A stretch of DNA of 64,000 bases from Cunninghamia lanceolata (lineage: Eukaryota > Streptophyta > Pinopsida > Cupressales > Cupressaceae), in the NCBI GenBank assembly GCA_027924645.1, contig BSBN01001251.1, positions 1,550,001 through 1,614,000 of the forward strand, written 5' to 3'. The notes under the pieces were generated by a model that was not told where the DNA came from, did not search any database, and saw only the letters and a list, made by a program, of their open reading frames with translations. This document shows, piece after piece, positions 1-11,790 of this stretch; positions within the stretch are counted from its first letter, which is position 1; every line of letters begins with the position of its first letter. Made by a program: the position numbers and the translations under genes.

Positions 1-600
1 CTACGATAGAATTCAAAGGGATTAGGGTCTCCTAGGATAGTGATCTCTGTACCATTAAATGGGAAATTAAGAGACTAATGGTATATTGAGGGAATAGCTT
101 TCATGGCATGGATCCATGGGTGTCCTAAGATACTGTTATAAGGTAGTTCAATGTCAAGGACTTGGCACCTAGTTTCAAGCATGATGGGGTCTACTTTTAT
201 AGGCAAGTGGATAACACCTTCTGAATGACGCTCAACATCATCATACCCCTTGATTGTAATGGATTGATCAATGTTGACATGATCCTCAGAGTATCCCAAC
301 TATTTAAGTAACTTGAGAGAATAGATATTGAGACTAGCACCACCATCTATAAGTATGCATTTGATCTTTCATTTATGAATGAAAACTTCAATGTGAAGGG
401 CATCATTGTGACATGGATCATGGGATGGGAGGTCCTTTTCAAAAAAGACCACGTTGTAAGGTGAGGCAATGTTACCTATTATAGCTTGGAAATCCGTGAC
501 TGCTATGTTGTTAGGAATCGAAGACTCTTGTAGGGCTTTTTCTAGCACAGCTTTATGTATGGGTGATGACCATAGAAGATTCAAAATAGAGATCTGTGTA
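1..600 (-). pseudogene. pol: E1 aspartic protease region, 5' part
   Basis: The frame runs on from gag. The motif ILIDGGASLNI carries the catalytic Asp of a retroviral-type aspartic protease (DGGA codons at 336-347, minus strand). It is followed by LPYNSILGHPWIHAMKAIPS (about 180-90), the conserved block at the protease C-terminus in plant Ty3 elements. Upstream, a conserved pre-protease stretch lies at 584-369. Stops interrupt the frame at about 366 and 300. The window edge cuts the gene before RT. Confidence 0.8.
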
Positions 601-899
601 GGGGTTTTCGCTAGATGTTCAACAAGATTGTAATTAGATTAGGTTGGGAGACTTGGTGTAGGACCACAAAGGGTGACACGACCACGACAAGTTGTGACTA
701 CACAATCCGTAGATTTGCCTTTGATAGTGAGGGTAGACACTCGACTTTCTTCAAAACGACCTACAATAGAGTCATAGGAAGTAGAAGCTTTGTTAACACC
801 TTTACCTTTGTCAGGATTTTAACCTTGACCATGGTTAGGGAATGGCTCCTTGTACATGTTGAGGTCTTTGTTGGTGTTTTGAGTTGGTGGTTCATCATC

Positions 900-3572
900 A
901 AAAGTGATTTGTTTTCTATCAATAAGGTTTTGGATCAGGTGTTTGAGTTTCATGCATGCTATGGTTCAGTGTTCTTTGGTCCTATGATATTCACAATACT
1001 CGTTGTCTTTGTACCGTGCAGTTTTGTAAAGAGGTTCACCATATGGGGGAGCATCTAGTAAGGTGATGAGTCCATTGTGTATAAGTTTCTATAGAACAGA
1101 CTCTATAGGCTCTCCCAAGGGAGTGAATTGACATTGCAGAGAGTAATCTTGTTGAGGTTGCTCTTGTTGTCGTTGTTGTTAACTTTGGTTTGGTTGTCTT
1201 TGTTGTTGTTGGTTTTTTTGAGGCGGAGGTTGAATTGGTTTTGATGAAAGATGAAGGGGTGTTTGTAGTGTTTGGACATGTTTAGAATCCACCACACTAG
1301 CATTGATCACATTTTTATTTTTGTTCCAAAATTTGGCCTTATCATTTGTTTATTGTTGAGGAGCATTGTCTTTAGTTTCTTTGAAGATTTTTACCATGCC
1401 TCTAGTCATAAGGGCCTTTTCAATGTTGATGCCCTTGTAGGTAATTTCATTGAAGGTTGTAGTACTAAGTATTTACAAATGGAAACCTAATTCTTCGTTT
1501 AGGTTCTACACAAATATGCTAACAAGCTGCTTTTCAGGTATTTTGAATGGGAATTTGCTAGCCATGTGTCTCCATCTTTGATGGAAGGAGATAAGAGTTT
1601 CCCCATTTTTCTATTTGTTGTTACATAAATCGGTCATGGAGACTTCATGTTCTGTGTTGTATGAGAAATGGGTGGCAAATTTCTCTGCAATATCATTAAA
1701 AGATTTGATACCCATAGGTAAATGCGAGAACCATTCTATAGGTTAACCTCCAAGACTGTGAGGAAAGAGGCACATGAGATATGTGTCATTATGTGCCACC
1801 TCTAAACAAGCAAGATAGAATTCTCTAAGGTGGTCTTTTAGGTCTCCTCTTCCCTTGTATTTATCAAATTTGGGTATAGTGAAGTTGCGAGGAAAAGGGA
1901 TCATTTGCAATGACTGATTCAATGGATAAGGACAAACCTCTTCCAAGGAGAAGGTTTTCTTAGTGTGACCAATTGTTAAATCAGCTACTTGTTGTTGTAC
2001 TTCGGCAAGTTTAAGCTCCATAGTTGTTGGGGCTGTTTGCACTAGGGGTGGTTGTTGTTACCCATAGGGAAGATTGTAGTTGAAGCCATAGGAATTGATG
2101 TTATATGGGTCCTATGATTGATTTGGGTCATATGTGTTGTAGGTTTGGTTGTTTTGAGGTTGTGAAGGTGGTCCTAGATAAGAATGATGGCTTTGTGATT
2201 GTTGAGGAAGGATGATAAAAGAGTTTTGTTGTTGATACTATTAAGGAGGGGTGATGAATGGATTTTGTGGAGGAAAGCTAAATGTGTTTTGATTGGATTG
2301 TGATGGTGGAGTGTAGCCATAGGAAGATTGGTTTTGAGAATGTTGAGGGTTATTGAGATAGGGGTTGGTGAGATTGAGTGTGGATGATCGTTGCAGTGGA
2401 GTGATATTGGTAGATGGGTTTTGAGATGGTTGGGGTTGATTGAGATAGGTGTTGGTGAGATTGAGTGTGGATGACCATTGTTATAGGGGGATATAGTTTG
2501 TGGTTATGTTTTGGGAGTGTTGTGGGGGAGTGATTGTGTTTGTGTTAATGTTTTGGGAATGTTGTGGGGGAGTGATATAGTTTGTGTTGATGTTTTGGGA
2601 GTATTGTGGGGGAGTGATGATGTTTGTGTTGATGTTTTGAGAATGTTGTGGTTGCATGACATTGTTTGGATTAGTCATACGGAGGGTTGATGGCGTTGTG
2701 GGTGGTGTCACTTGTGACCCTTGTTGCATGGCTACAAAAGTATTTCCCAGACTGTAATTTGAGGGAAAACCATCTCCAATGTTCCTTTTCCAATTGATGT
2801 GGGCATTTGTGATATGCTAGGAGGTTGTTGTTAGTTTTGTTTAGCTTGCGCGACTTGTCTTGCTAATTTTGCTTGACGATGAAGAGTCTCTTGTTGCAAT
2901 TTATAAATATCCATAGGAGTCAAGAGTGGTGATATTGGTCTTTCTACTGTTGGATTTTGGTTTTGATAGAGGATATTTTCATATTGAGCATCGAAAGGAT
3001 TGGTCATTCTCCCTTTTGAGACTTGTGCAAGTATGGGAGTGGATATGGTCAACATAGTTTGGATAGCAGGTATAGTGTCATTGGTTTTGTTTTGCTCTTT
3101 AGGAGTAGATAGATCAAAGTCTTGGGGTAATTTTTTTCCTTGTTCTACAAGTAAATGAAAGAAATGATCTTGATTCTCACTAAGGATTTTGTCAAATGTG
3201 GCTATGGCTCTAGGATCTTGCATGATTTCATCAAGGTCTTGTCTATCTGCTTCAGAGGATTGACCTTCTTGAAAGTTTCACTCTTCTTGAGATGGGACAA
3301 GACCTATGGTGTAACTAGGTGTAGCAAAATCATGAGGCATGCCGGTAGTGAATTGAGTTACATCTACCAAAGGGACATTATCTTCTTGGGGATTGGTTGG
3401 TTTGTCATGCTATAACCTATTTTGAAAATTGGTTGGTATGTCAGTTGATGTGTGGAGTACCTCTTTGAGACATAGTGGAATGACTTGGTTGAGGTGTATG
3501 AAGAGGTGATTTGAGCTTCTTTGGGGTAGTTTGCTTAGCCTTCATAGATTGTTGGAGTCTAGTGGTTACCAT
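900..3572 (-). pseudogene. gag: E1 gag (capsid/nucleocapsid), broken
   Basis: Structural protein gene of E1, starting at the ATG at 3572-3570. The first 250 codons are a Q/N/P-rich region including a 14-residue repeat block (2487-2657). The capsid core follows at about 2042-1500, with IPKFDKYKGRGDLKDHLREF and then PIEWFSHLP, as in Tat-lineage gag. A Q-rich linker leads to a CX2HX4HX4C finger at 954-995, which is interrupted by a TGA. From 2729 down to the protease the reading frame is constant and broken only by stops. Upstream of 2830 a different frame carries the protein, so at least one frameshift exists there. Non-functional. Confidence 0.8.
2487..2657 (-). repeat. 42-bp tandem repeat coding a Q/N/P-rich segment in E1 gag
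   Basis: Four in-frame 14-residue units of the form ITPPQHSQNINTNY, with only one or two residues changed per unit. The repeat keeps the gag frame. A looser series of Q/N/P-rich units continues to about 2200. Confidence 0.8.
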
Positions 3573-3644
3573 GGGATGCACTAGGACAATATGTTTGAGT
3601 TTTTGCTGGGATTTTGCTGAGGTAGTTTGATAAATAATTTTTCT

Positions 3645-3800
3645 AGACCAAAGGCATTGGACTGTTATACCAAAAGCATTGGACTATGTTACTAAGGGCA
3701 CTAGACTATGCTACCAAAGGCGAGCTACTATTATACCAAAGGTGAGCTACTGTTATACCAAAGGCGAGCTACTGTTATACCAAAGGCGCTAAAGTAGTGT
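3645..3800. repeat. 22-bp minisatellite, gag-proximal cluster
   Basis: About six to seven head-to-tail units of 22 bp built on TACCAAAGGCGAGCTACTGT. Three neighbouring units (about 3716-3781) are nearly identical and the flanking ones are degenerate. It lies in the E1 leader, about 75 bp upstream of the gag start. Confidence 0.8.
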
Positions 3801-5009
3801 CAGTGATGTTTAAGAGGCAAATTTTGGTAGATTGGGTTTTGATTTTAATTGGATTTGCTTTGGCAAGAGAAAACACATCAACAAAGTGGCAAAAAGGACT
3901 GACACAACAAATAGTGTATGTTCAAGGCTCATGAAAAATCCCAATGTTTCCACAGGTATAAGAGAATTTGCAAACAATTTCAAGCACTTTTATCCCTAGA
4001 AACAATCTTTCATTGCGATAGTTCAACCCACAACTTAAAATCTCCGTCGACCAAATGTCATTCCATATAGGTGTCATACATTTGTATCTTTGCGAGAGAC
4101 AATAGGTAGGGATATCTCACCCTCCCCTTAGAAAGCCACAAGTAGGTCACAAGTGCTTATTCTAGCTGAGGGAATACTATCTCTTCTCAAGGGAGGCGAT
4201 GGTGAGTATCTTGGGGGCAAAACCAGCTATGCCCTTGCACTCAAATTTATCGCAGCATTTGGAGGTGAATCGAGTAGTCACTATCTATATGGTTCTTAGT
4301 TTCTTTGAGGGACCAACGCCTTACGAGCAATGTGACAAGCTACTAAAAGCTTTGACCAATCCTACTAAGAGTATCAAACACTTCGTACAATGTGAAATTT
4401 CTTTCACAAAGAGCTAGTACACCTCTTTTCAATTTGGTACCACAAGGTAAGGCTGATGCTGGTTAGGACTTGGCTTTCACCTTATCCCTCTTATATAGTG
4501 GTTCAAAGGAAAACTCCACTTAGGGTCATCACTTTTGGATGAAACGCAATCCAAAAAAAGGCCCTTCTAAAGGAATAACTGAAAAGTAATATCAAGCACA
4601 TCAAACAAAGGTTCAATTGTCCCATTATAAGAAAAATAAGGTTCAACTAGATTAGGCACACACACGATTGTAGTTGTCAGTTGTCCCTTATGAAATTGAA
4701 GTGTTTTACATTCATGTCCATTGTACCTTAGAAAATTGAAGTGTTTTTGTATTCATGTCCATTGTCCCTTAAGAAAGCAATATGTTTCTAAGACTTAGAT
4801 TGCAAAAAAAAAAAGATGATTTATTCAATTGTCCCTTTAAGAAAGCAATATGTTTCTAAGACTTAGTGTGATAGATTTGGTGATTTCCTCAAAGCTCGTC
4901 CTGCATGAACATATTAGAGAAACACATTTGCTCTGTTTGAGTGATAAGAAGGTGCAACAAGTTGATTAGTTCCACACAAACTCAATAGTTAGCAAAAAAT
5001 AACTTAATT

Positions 5010-5640
5010 GACCAAAAGCGCTTTACTGTGTTACCAAAGGCGACTTACTATATTGCCGAAAGTGCTGGACTATGCTACTAAAGGTGAGTTATTGTAGAAC
5101 CAAACACAATCCATTGTGCTACCGAAAGCGTGGTATTGTGCTACCAAAAGCAAGTTACTGTACTACCAAATGCACTTTGCTTCCCTAGATCTAAAAAAGT
5201 CATATTTCATCAAAAAAGCAAGATAAAAAAAATGTCTTCATGGTTGATAGATGATATGGGATGTTTGATAGAGGATAAGGTCTCTAACCTGCAAACAAGA
5301 ACAACTCACAAAATGTCATGAAAGGAAAGTTTAACTCAAAAAATGATAATACTCCTAAACATGTCAGCTTAGGCAATATAAATGATAATTGAAAGACAAA
5401 TAAATCAGCTTGTTAGTCAATGAATGATAAGTATGATGAGTTAGAAACCCTGCAAATCAGAAAACAAAATCAGAAATCGTAATAGACCAAAAGCACTTTA
5501 CTATTATGCCAAGTGCGCTGCATTGTGATACCAAAAGCACGATACTGTGCTACCAGAGGCACTACAGTATCACCTGAAGGTGTTGTACTGTTATATCAGA
5601 GGCATTGCACTGTACTACCAAAGGCACTTTTCTGTGTTGA
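5010..5640. repeat. 22-bp minisatellite, LTR-proximal clusters
   Basis: Two further runs of the same degenerate unit, at about 5010-5175 and 5485-5640, recognisable by the recurring TACCAAA(A/G)GC core followed by TACTGT. The sequence between them (5180-5480) lacks the unit. Confidence 0.7.
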
Positions 5641-5701
5641 TCTACGCTATTCCATACTATACTTTAAAAAAATCAATTTCTTAAAGAAAAAGAGTGATTA
5701 G

Positions 5702-5722
5702 TGGGTCCCACCGGGCGTGCCA
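5702..5722 (-). other. E1 primer-binding site
   Basis: On the minus strand TGGCACGCCCGGTGGGACC begins 3 nt after the LTR end. This GC-rich string occurs at the same place in many plant Ty3 elements and is not the initiator-Met type used by E3, E4, E5 and E7. The priming tRNA was not identified. Confidence 0.7.
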
Positions 5723-5725
5723 GAA

Positions 5726-6819
5726 TGTGTATAGGAATACAATCAAGATCAAATGATAATCAAAACAATGAAATAATCAACAACTCAAATCCTATAACAT
5801 CAAGATAACGATCTAAGCAAACAACCAAATAATCAATGAATAATACCAAAAACAATGAAAGCTTTTGCCTAGATTGTATTGTTATCTTGGTCGAATGTGG
5901 ATTGCTTCATAAATTGCAAAACCATGTTTGCAACAAGCGGATGTATATTGTGTTTGTGCTCAAAGGTGCTCAATGTGCTCAATGATGCAATGTATGCTTA
6001 ATACGTTGTAGGGAGGCAAAAGCTTAAATGATCGAAGAAATCATAATGTTGAATGATTGAAGTGGGTTTGTGAAGGAGATGAGGGGGTTTATATAGATTT
6101 CAATAAAGATCGATCAACGGTCCAGATAATTCAATAGAATCAAAGGATTAGATAAATCTAAAATTCATGATGAATGTGCACCTAACATGTGTCACACAAA
6201 AAGCTATTTTTGTTTAAGTTAATTACTTTTTGATAATAGACATGGATTTGATTTCATAAATTAGAATGTTTTTTTTTCTAATTTAAGAGTTGATAAAAAT
6301 AAGGTTGATTAAGTCAATTAACTCAACTTGTAATTTACTTTTTGCATGATTTAAGATAAATTAAATAATAAATTGTTTAATTTTGTGTGCATGATGAACA
6401 AGATTTATTTTTAGAGGAATAAGCAAGATATTAAAGAAAATTAAATAAATAAATTTATTTAATTGTTGTGCAAGATTAAAGGAATAAATAAAATATTTTA
6501 GTATATTTTATTTTTAGAGATTGAGATAATTTAAATAAATTTGAATAATTTATTTAAATTTGGAAGAATAATTTGATTTAATTAAATAATTTAGAATTAT
6601 TTAATTGTGGAAGAATAAAGTTAACTTTGATTTAAATTAATTAAATCAATATAATTTATTCAATTAATGTTAAATTTTGGAGTTTTGGAAAAATTTGATG
6701 ATTTGATGAAATTAATTAAATAATTAGATTATTCAATTAATTATTGAAATGTAGGTGATTAGACAGATTAGATGAAAATGTAAGTGATTCGAAGACATGG
6801 TCATTTTTAGGTGTCTACA
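5726..6819 (-). repeat. E1 5' LTR
   Basis: On the minus strand the LTR opens TGTAGACACC (at 6819) and closes ATACACA (at 5726), giving the standard TG...CA ends and a length of about 1.09 kb. The primer-binding site follows after 3 nt. The upstream (U3) half, 6200-6780, is very AT-rich with many TTTAATTA-type runs. No second copy is in the window, so the boundaries rest on the termini, the adjacent primer site and the switch to E2 sequence at 6820. Confidence 0.8.
6088..6095 (-). promoter_or_regulatory. TATA box of the E1 5' LTR
   Basis: TATATAAA on the minus strand, followed by a C-rich stretch. It lies about 730 nt inside the LTR, upstream of the primer site and in the right orientation to start the genomic RNA of E1. 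Inferred from consensus only. Confidence 0.5.
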
Positions 6820-8840
6820 CTAGCATGTTTAAAGACTAAGGTCATATCAACCTTTACCACCTTTCATGGTGATTGCAATGGTCATATACAGACTGAACAA
6901 TGAGTAGATATATAATCCAGTATTCTACACTATCGTGCCATGAGCACATTTGGCCCATCACAATTACGAATCTCAGCACCATCATTACTCCAGCCACATC
7001 CTTAGTTGGCATGCAATATGTTAGAAGATAGGTGCTCTTCCATAATGGACTCGAGCCAAAGATACAATAATAGATATAATGATATAAGGTTCGGCCACCA
7101 TGGCCTTAAGCCATAGCTGCAATAAAAATAAACAAAGATTCATGTCTCGGCCAAAGCGGCTTTGAGCCCTTTACACAATAAAGATTATAAAGATTCTCAG
7201 TTCGGCCTATGCGGCCTCGAGCCATTTTCATAATAAAGATTATAAAGATTCTTAGCTCAAACTATTCAGCCTCAAGCCATTTACATAATAAAGATTATAA
7301 AGATTCCCAGCTCAGCCTATATGGCCTTGACCCATTTTCATAATAAAGATTATAAAGATTCTCAGCTCAGCCTATGCGGCCTCAAGCCATTTACATAGTA
7401 AGAAAAGAATTTGCTATACCGCTCAGCTGTAACAGCCTTGAGCCATTGAATAAGTGTAATACAATGGGTTTTACTGGCTAGGAAATTCGGCCTCAAGCCG
7501 TCACATTAAGAATACTTCAAGGTTTAAGTAAGCTCAACAATTCAGCCTTGATCTATTTCTTTAAGAAGATTTCAACACTAAACAAGCTCAGTCATATAGC
7601 CTTGAGCCAATTATTAAGAATGTTCTAATAAATATATACACAAGCTCAGCCATTCGGCCTCGAGTCACTGCAACATTAATAAGAGGTTCAACACAATGGT
7701 AACTACAATACCAATATGCAAGCAAGCAAAGCATCATGCTATGACTCTCATTCTACCTGAATGAAGTCTGTCTTGAGCAATTCTTTTTTTGGTCGATAGA
7801 CTCCACCTTCCAGTGTAGAAGTGAACTCTGCCACCTTTTCCCAAAAAACTCAATCGTAGCCCCCCCAAAAAAATGGTTATAGTCTTTCAAGAAGACACCA
7901 AGATTATCCTCATTCGCATGTCTATTATCGTGGAATTTCCACCCTTAACTAAGGTGGTGGGAGTGGTTTCTCCCACTCAGCCAACTACCTCTAATATGGC
8001 ATGCGCAAGCATGACACTTGCTAGACTATGGTGAGCTCAAAGCTCCCATTAGATATAATGTCGTCTATAACAAAAATGAAACACAATAACATAACTTGAT
8101 ATTACATATCAAATTTATATAATTATATTATAATACTGTTGCATGCATCTACTATATGTTTGCAAAAACAAATACTAACCAAAATGTTGTTTTCTGACAT
8201 CACCTCCTTCATGGAGATAGAGTCATTATGCGATTTAGGGATTGACCACCGCTCTCCCTTCTTCGCCAGGGATCAAAAACTTAACAGACCAAATAATGGA
8301 TTTATAATCCTAGTTCAAAAATATTAAGAGTGATAAGATTATACTTCAACAAAAGAAAGACTAACTCTCGACTTGATTTGACATTCCAAGAACGTCGTTA
8401 GTCGAGTCAATGCAACATTGTCGAAATGACTAAATCGACAAGTTGCCACAAAATGGAAAGTCAACTAGTTAAGACAAAGTGTAACTTACGCCAACTTACA
8501 TGGTTGGAAAGGATAAAATGTCTGACACTCAGATGGCTAATGACCCTACTTCCCAACATCTAACTCTTCCTCTAGGATGATACTCTCCTTCCTTCTTCGA
8601 AGGACATTACATTTTCCTGTTCCAACTCAGGACCACAAAACCATGATCAGTGCATCATTATCATATCCCATAATATAAATCATTTAATGTTCAAAACTAA
8701 TTAACATATGTCACTAACTTCATAATCAAAGATCAAATCAAATATTTCCACAATATCAAATTAGTTAACTATGATAATTCCTCCTAATTATCATGCAAGG
8801 TTAATGATTAAATCTAATTGTAAGTTGGGGATGTAACGTA
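6820..8840 (-). repeat. E2 3' LTR, inner part
   Basis: Begins on the minus strand at 8840 with TACGTTACATCCCC, a decayed version of the TG...TTACATCCCC start usual in Del-type LTRs, directly after the polypurine tract. It is homologous to 14566-16369 as far as 8601; the rest, 8602-8840, has its partner beyond the window. It contains the 55-bp repeats. Its left part is cut off by E1. Confidence 0.75.
7130..7420. repeat. 55-bp tandem repeats in the E2 3' LTR
   Basis: AAGATTATAAAGATT recurs at 7181, 7236, 7291 and 7346, exactly 55 bp apart. Each unit also holds GGCCTATGCGGCCTCGAGCC or a variant. Looser copies of the GGCC...GAGCCA part continue to about 7665. Confidence 0.85.
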
Positions 8841-8850
8841 TCTTCCCCCA
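8841..8850 (-). other. E2 polypurine tract
   Basis: TGGGGGAAGA on the minus strand, directly before the 3' LTR start. This is the expected plus-strand primer. Confidence 0.65.
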
Positions 8851-8879
8851 TAAGAATCATCGTCCATGATGATTAATTG

Positions 8880-9690
8880 TCTTAAAAGTAAATCAACATA
8901 ATAGGAAAATGTTTTCAAGAGAATAATAAACAAATGTTTCAAAAAAGATGAGGAAATTTACTCTTAAGAAAACTTTCTCTCGCACTGTGAAATGCCTTTT
9001 GATGCACTTAGCATCTACACAACTCTTTTGCCTATCATTAGCTTCTGCTAGCCTTCTCTTGATCAGATGTACTTGCTCTTCCATTTTTGAGATCATTTCT
9101 GGACCAAGGCTAACCCTACCTTCCATCTTGTCTCAGCTTATAGGGGTTCGACACTTCTATCCATATAATACCTCAAATGGAGCCATCTTAATAGCTAAGT
9201 GATAGGAATTATTGTAGGTGAATTCCACCAGAGGAAGATAATCGTCCCACTTGTACTACTGATTCATACAGTACATCCTCAATAAGTCCTTCAACACTTG
9301 GTTCACCCTCTCAGTTTGTCCATCTGTTTCAGGATGATAAGCAGACTTATATTCAATTGGGTTCCAAGTGAAGAGAACAAGGTTTACCAAAACCTTGATG
9401 TTATTCACACATCCCTATCTGAGACAATCTTCTCAAGAATGCCATGCAGTTTGAAAATCTCTTGAACAAATTTTTGAGTAATGATGGTTTCCCCATTCTT
9501 CAAGTTTCTAGGTATAAAATGAGTGGCTTTGGTGAGTCTATCCACCACAAATAAGACAACATTGTGCCTGTTCCTTGACATAGGATGCCCTTGCACAAAG
9601 TCCATGCTTATAATTTGCCATTTCCATTCAAGAATTTCATGAGGGTATAAGAGCCCTGTCGAGTGATTGTGTTCCACCTTCACCCTCTAG
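8880..9690 (-). pseudogene. pol: E2 integrase, core and C-terminal part
   Basis: 9683-9405 encodes the integrase core with IISMDFVQGHP (first catalytic Asp), VVDRLTKATHFIP and IVSDRDV (second Asp). The frame then breaks. A second frame at 9126-8893 carries the C-terminal part, with MEEQVHLIKRRLAEANDRQK and FTVREKVFLRV, the usual end of Tekay-type integrase. The expected C-terminal chromodomain was not found before the polypurine tract. At least one frameshift separates the two parts. Confidence 0.8.
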
Positions 9691-10750
9691 CATTCAATAC
9701 ATGTAGCTACAAAATTTGCAGCATCCCTCTTCATTCCTTTCCAGAAATATAGTGGCTTCACATTAGCAAGTAACTTCATTACTCCACGATGTCTAGAATA
9801 TGGGGCAAAAAAGACCTCCTTCCATACCATATTCCTTAACTCTGCTGACTTAGGTACGTACATCCTTCCTTTAAACCTTAATAACCCATCTGGTTCAAGG
9901 TTGAATACCTCATATCTAGGATTCTACAGATTTTCCTCAATGGCATGTTTTACCTACTCGTAAAACTCATCTCCCTTAGATTTTTGTAACCCCTGATTCC
10001 TAAAATTAGAGTGTATGGATATCATGGAGGAGATGTGCCTTCTCCTACTCAAAGCATCCGCCACTCGATTTTCTTTTCCTTGTATGTATTTAATCTCAAA
10101 ATCATAATCCAATATGAATTCCAATCATCTTCTTTGCCAAGCATTAAGATGGGACTGAGTGAACAGATATTTGAGTCCTTGATGATAGGTTTTTAGCCCA
10201 GAAGGTTTCTCGAGTATGTAGTGTCTCCACATCTGTAGAGCATGAAAGACTGCTACCAGTTCTAAATCATGTCCAGGGCATAATTTTTGTTCATAGTTTT
10301 TTAGTTTGCACGATTTATATGCGATGACCTATCCATCCTAGACTAGTACACCACCTAAGTCTTCTCCTGAGGCATCGGTAATGACTACAAATTGACCCTC
10401 TGGGTAGGTACTTTCAAAATTGGTGCTGAAGTCAATTTTTCCTTCAGTAGGTCAAAGGCCTCCTGGCACTTTTCTGACCACTCAAATCTCTTGCCTTTGC
10501 TCTGCAAGGAAGTTATAGGATATGAAATTTTAGAGAATTTTTTCACAAACTTCTTTTAATAACCAACAAGTCCCATGAAACTTCGGACCTCATGCACGTT
10601 TCATGGTATCGGCCATTCTAAAATAGCCTTAATTTTAGCTAGGTCCACAACTATCCCTTTAGCTAAAATTATGTGGCCCAAGTATTGTACCTCCTTTTGA
10701 ATGAAAGTACATTTGGAGAGCTTGTCATATAGTTGGTGCTCTCTCAACCT
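9691..10750 (-). pseudogene. pol: E2 RNase H and integrase zinc-finger region
   Basis: Decayed pol sequence joining RT to the integrase core. Recognisable pieces read on the minus strand include a post-RT segment (EVRSFMGLVGY), WSEKCQEAFDLLKEKL, an RNase H stretch ending near VADALSRR, and the integrase zinc-finger end CIEC just upstream of the core. Stops and probable frameshifts interrupt it. No single long frame survives. Confidence 0.65.
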
Positions 10751-11392
10751 CTAAAGAACAATTCTCAAATGTTGTAAATACTCTTCCTCATTCGTAGAAT
10801 AGATCAAAATGTCATCAAGAAACACTAAGACAAACTTGTCCAGACAGTCCTTGAACACATTGTTCATGAGATTCATAAACACTACCGGTGCATTCATTAA
10901 TCCAAAAGGTAGGACAGTGAATTCATAATGTACATACCTAGTTCTAAAGGTTGTCTTATAGATGTCCTCATCCTTCAATCTCAATTGGTGACATCCAGAT
11001 CGAAGATTGATCTTGGAAAATATAGTTGTTCCCCTCATCTGATTGAAAAGATCATCGATGCGAGGTAATGGGTATTTGTTCTTAATGGTTTCTTTATTCA
11101 ACATGCGGTAGTCTATGCACAACCACAAAGTGTCATCTTTCTTTTTCACAAAAATGACTGGTGCTCCCCAGGGTGACACATTGGGTCTAATCAACCCTTT
11201 ATCCAACAATTCTTGTAATTGAGCTTTTAGCTCCATTAGTTCTGTAGTGGTCATTCTGTAGGGAGCTTTAGATACAGATTCCAAACCTGGAATCATATCT
11301 ATAGAAAAATCAAAATCTCTTTTAAAAGGTAATCCTAGTAGATCATCTGGAAATACATCCTCAAAATCTCTAAGAAAAGGGTACCTATCCAT
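10751..11392 (-). pseudogene. pol: E2 reverse transcriptase
   Basis: 213 codons open on the minus strand. The order of RT motifs is clear: [74 protein letters not shown] (the expected first catalytic Asp is Asn here), [16 protein letters not shown], and FLDDILIYS holding the YVDD-box aspartates. The frame stops at 10751. It lies between the gag remnant and RNase H, with no protease detectable upstream. The Asp-to-Asn change in the first motif should abolish polymerase activity. Confidence 0.9.
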
Positions 11393-11489
11393 ATCTAATC
11401 TCTCCTGATCTATCTACTCCCTCTTCCTATCTTAGAAAAGAAATGTTGGTATACCTAACAATACACCATGGGTTCCATCATTTTTCCTG

Positions 11490-11790
11490 ATTTGCAGCCA
11501 ACTATGATGACCAACAAGCATCCCATACTACTTGCGGTCATCACTGGCAAGGGCTCAAGTGTGATAACACATAAAGTCCCTGGTTCACTAGTTCACATAA
11601 GCTCCCATCATTTTTCCTAGTTCACATCCAACTGTGATGACAAGCAAGCATCCCATACTACTTGTTGTCAACACTAGCTAAGGACTAGGGTAACAACATA
11701 CACATTCACAACCATCTATGATGACAAGCAAGCATCCAATACTACTTGTTATCATCACTAGTTAAGGAGTAGGTATAACCTTTTTCATGT
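11490..11790. repeat. Three imperfect tandem units in place of E2 gag/protease
   Basis: Units centred on AAGCATCC(C/A)ATACTACTTG occur at about 11515, 11645 and 11730. Each is followed by a (T/C)CA(T/A)CACT(A/G)G string and preceded by TATGATGAC(C/A)A or a variant. They occupy the position where gag core and protease are expected. Confidence 0.7.

Larger units (their letters stand above)
3573..5701 (-). other. E1 untranslated leader between primer site and gag
   Basis: About 2.1 kb without a convincing ORF. It holds three clusters of a degenerate 22-bp minisatellite (listed separately) and a direct duplication of about 40 bp around 4770-4800 and 4828-4865 containing GAAAGCAATATGTTTC. Short track-length ORFs here sit inside these repeats and look like chance. 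Confidence 0.6.
1..6819 (-). mobile_element. E1: Tat-lineage Ty3/gypsy retrotransposon, 5' part only
   Basis: Minus-strand LTR retrotransposon that runs off the left edge of the window. Reading from the right come a 5' LTR (5726-6819), a primer-binding site, a long leader with minisatellites, gag (from 3572) and the start of the protease domain (to 1). RT, RNase H, integrase and the 3' LTR must lie to the left. The gag core, the CX2HX4HX4C finger and the DGGA protease motif point to the Tat lineage. It is inserted in the 3' LTR of E2. CTAGC next to its outer end (6820-6824) matches the uninterrupted sister LTR at 14566-14570, so CTAGC is the expected target duplication. Coding capacity is broken by several stops. 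Confidence 0.85.

Noticed and set aside
615..1058. 147-codon plus-strand ORF at the left edge
   Set aside because: It overlaps E1 gag-pro on the opposite strand, including the zinc finger; no independent features.
7130..7420. Regular 55-bp spacing suggesting a CRISPR array
   Set aside because: The units are head-to-tail over their whole length with no unique spacers, lie in a plant LTR and are present in both LTR copies.
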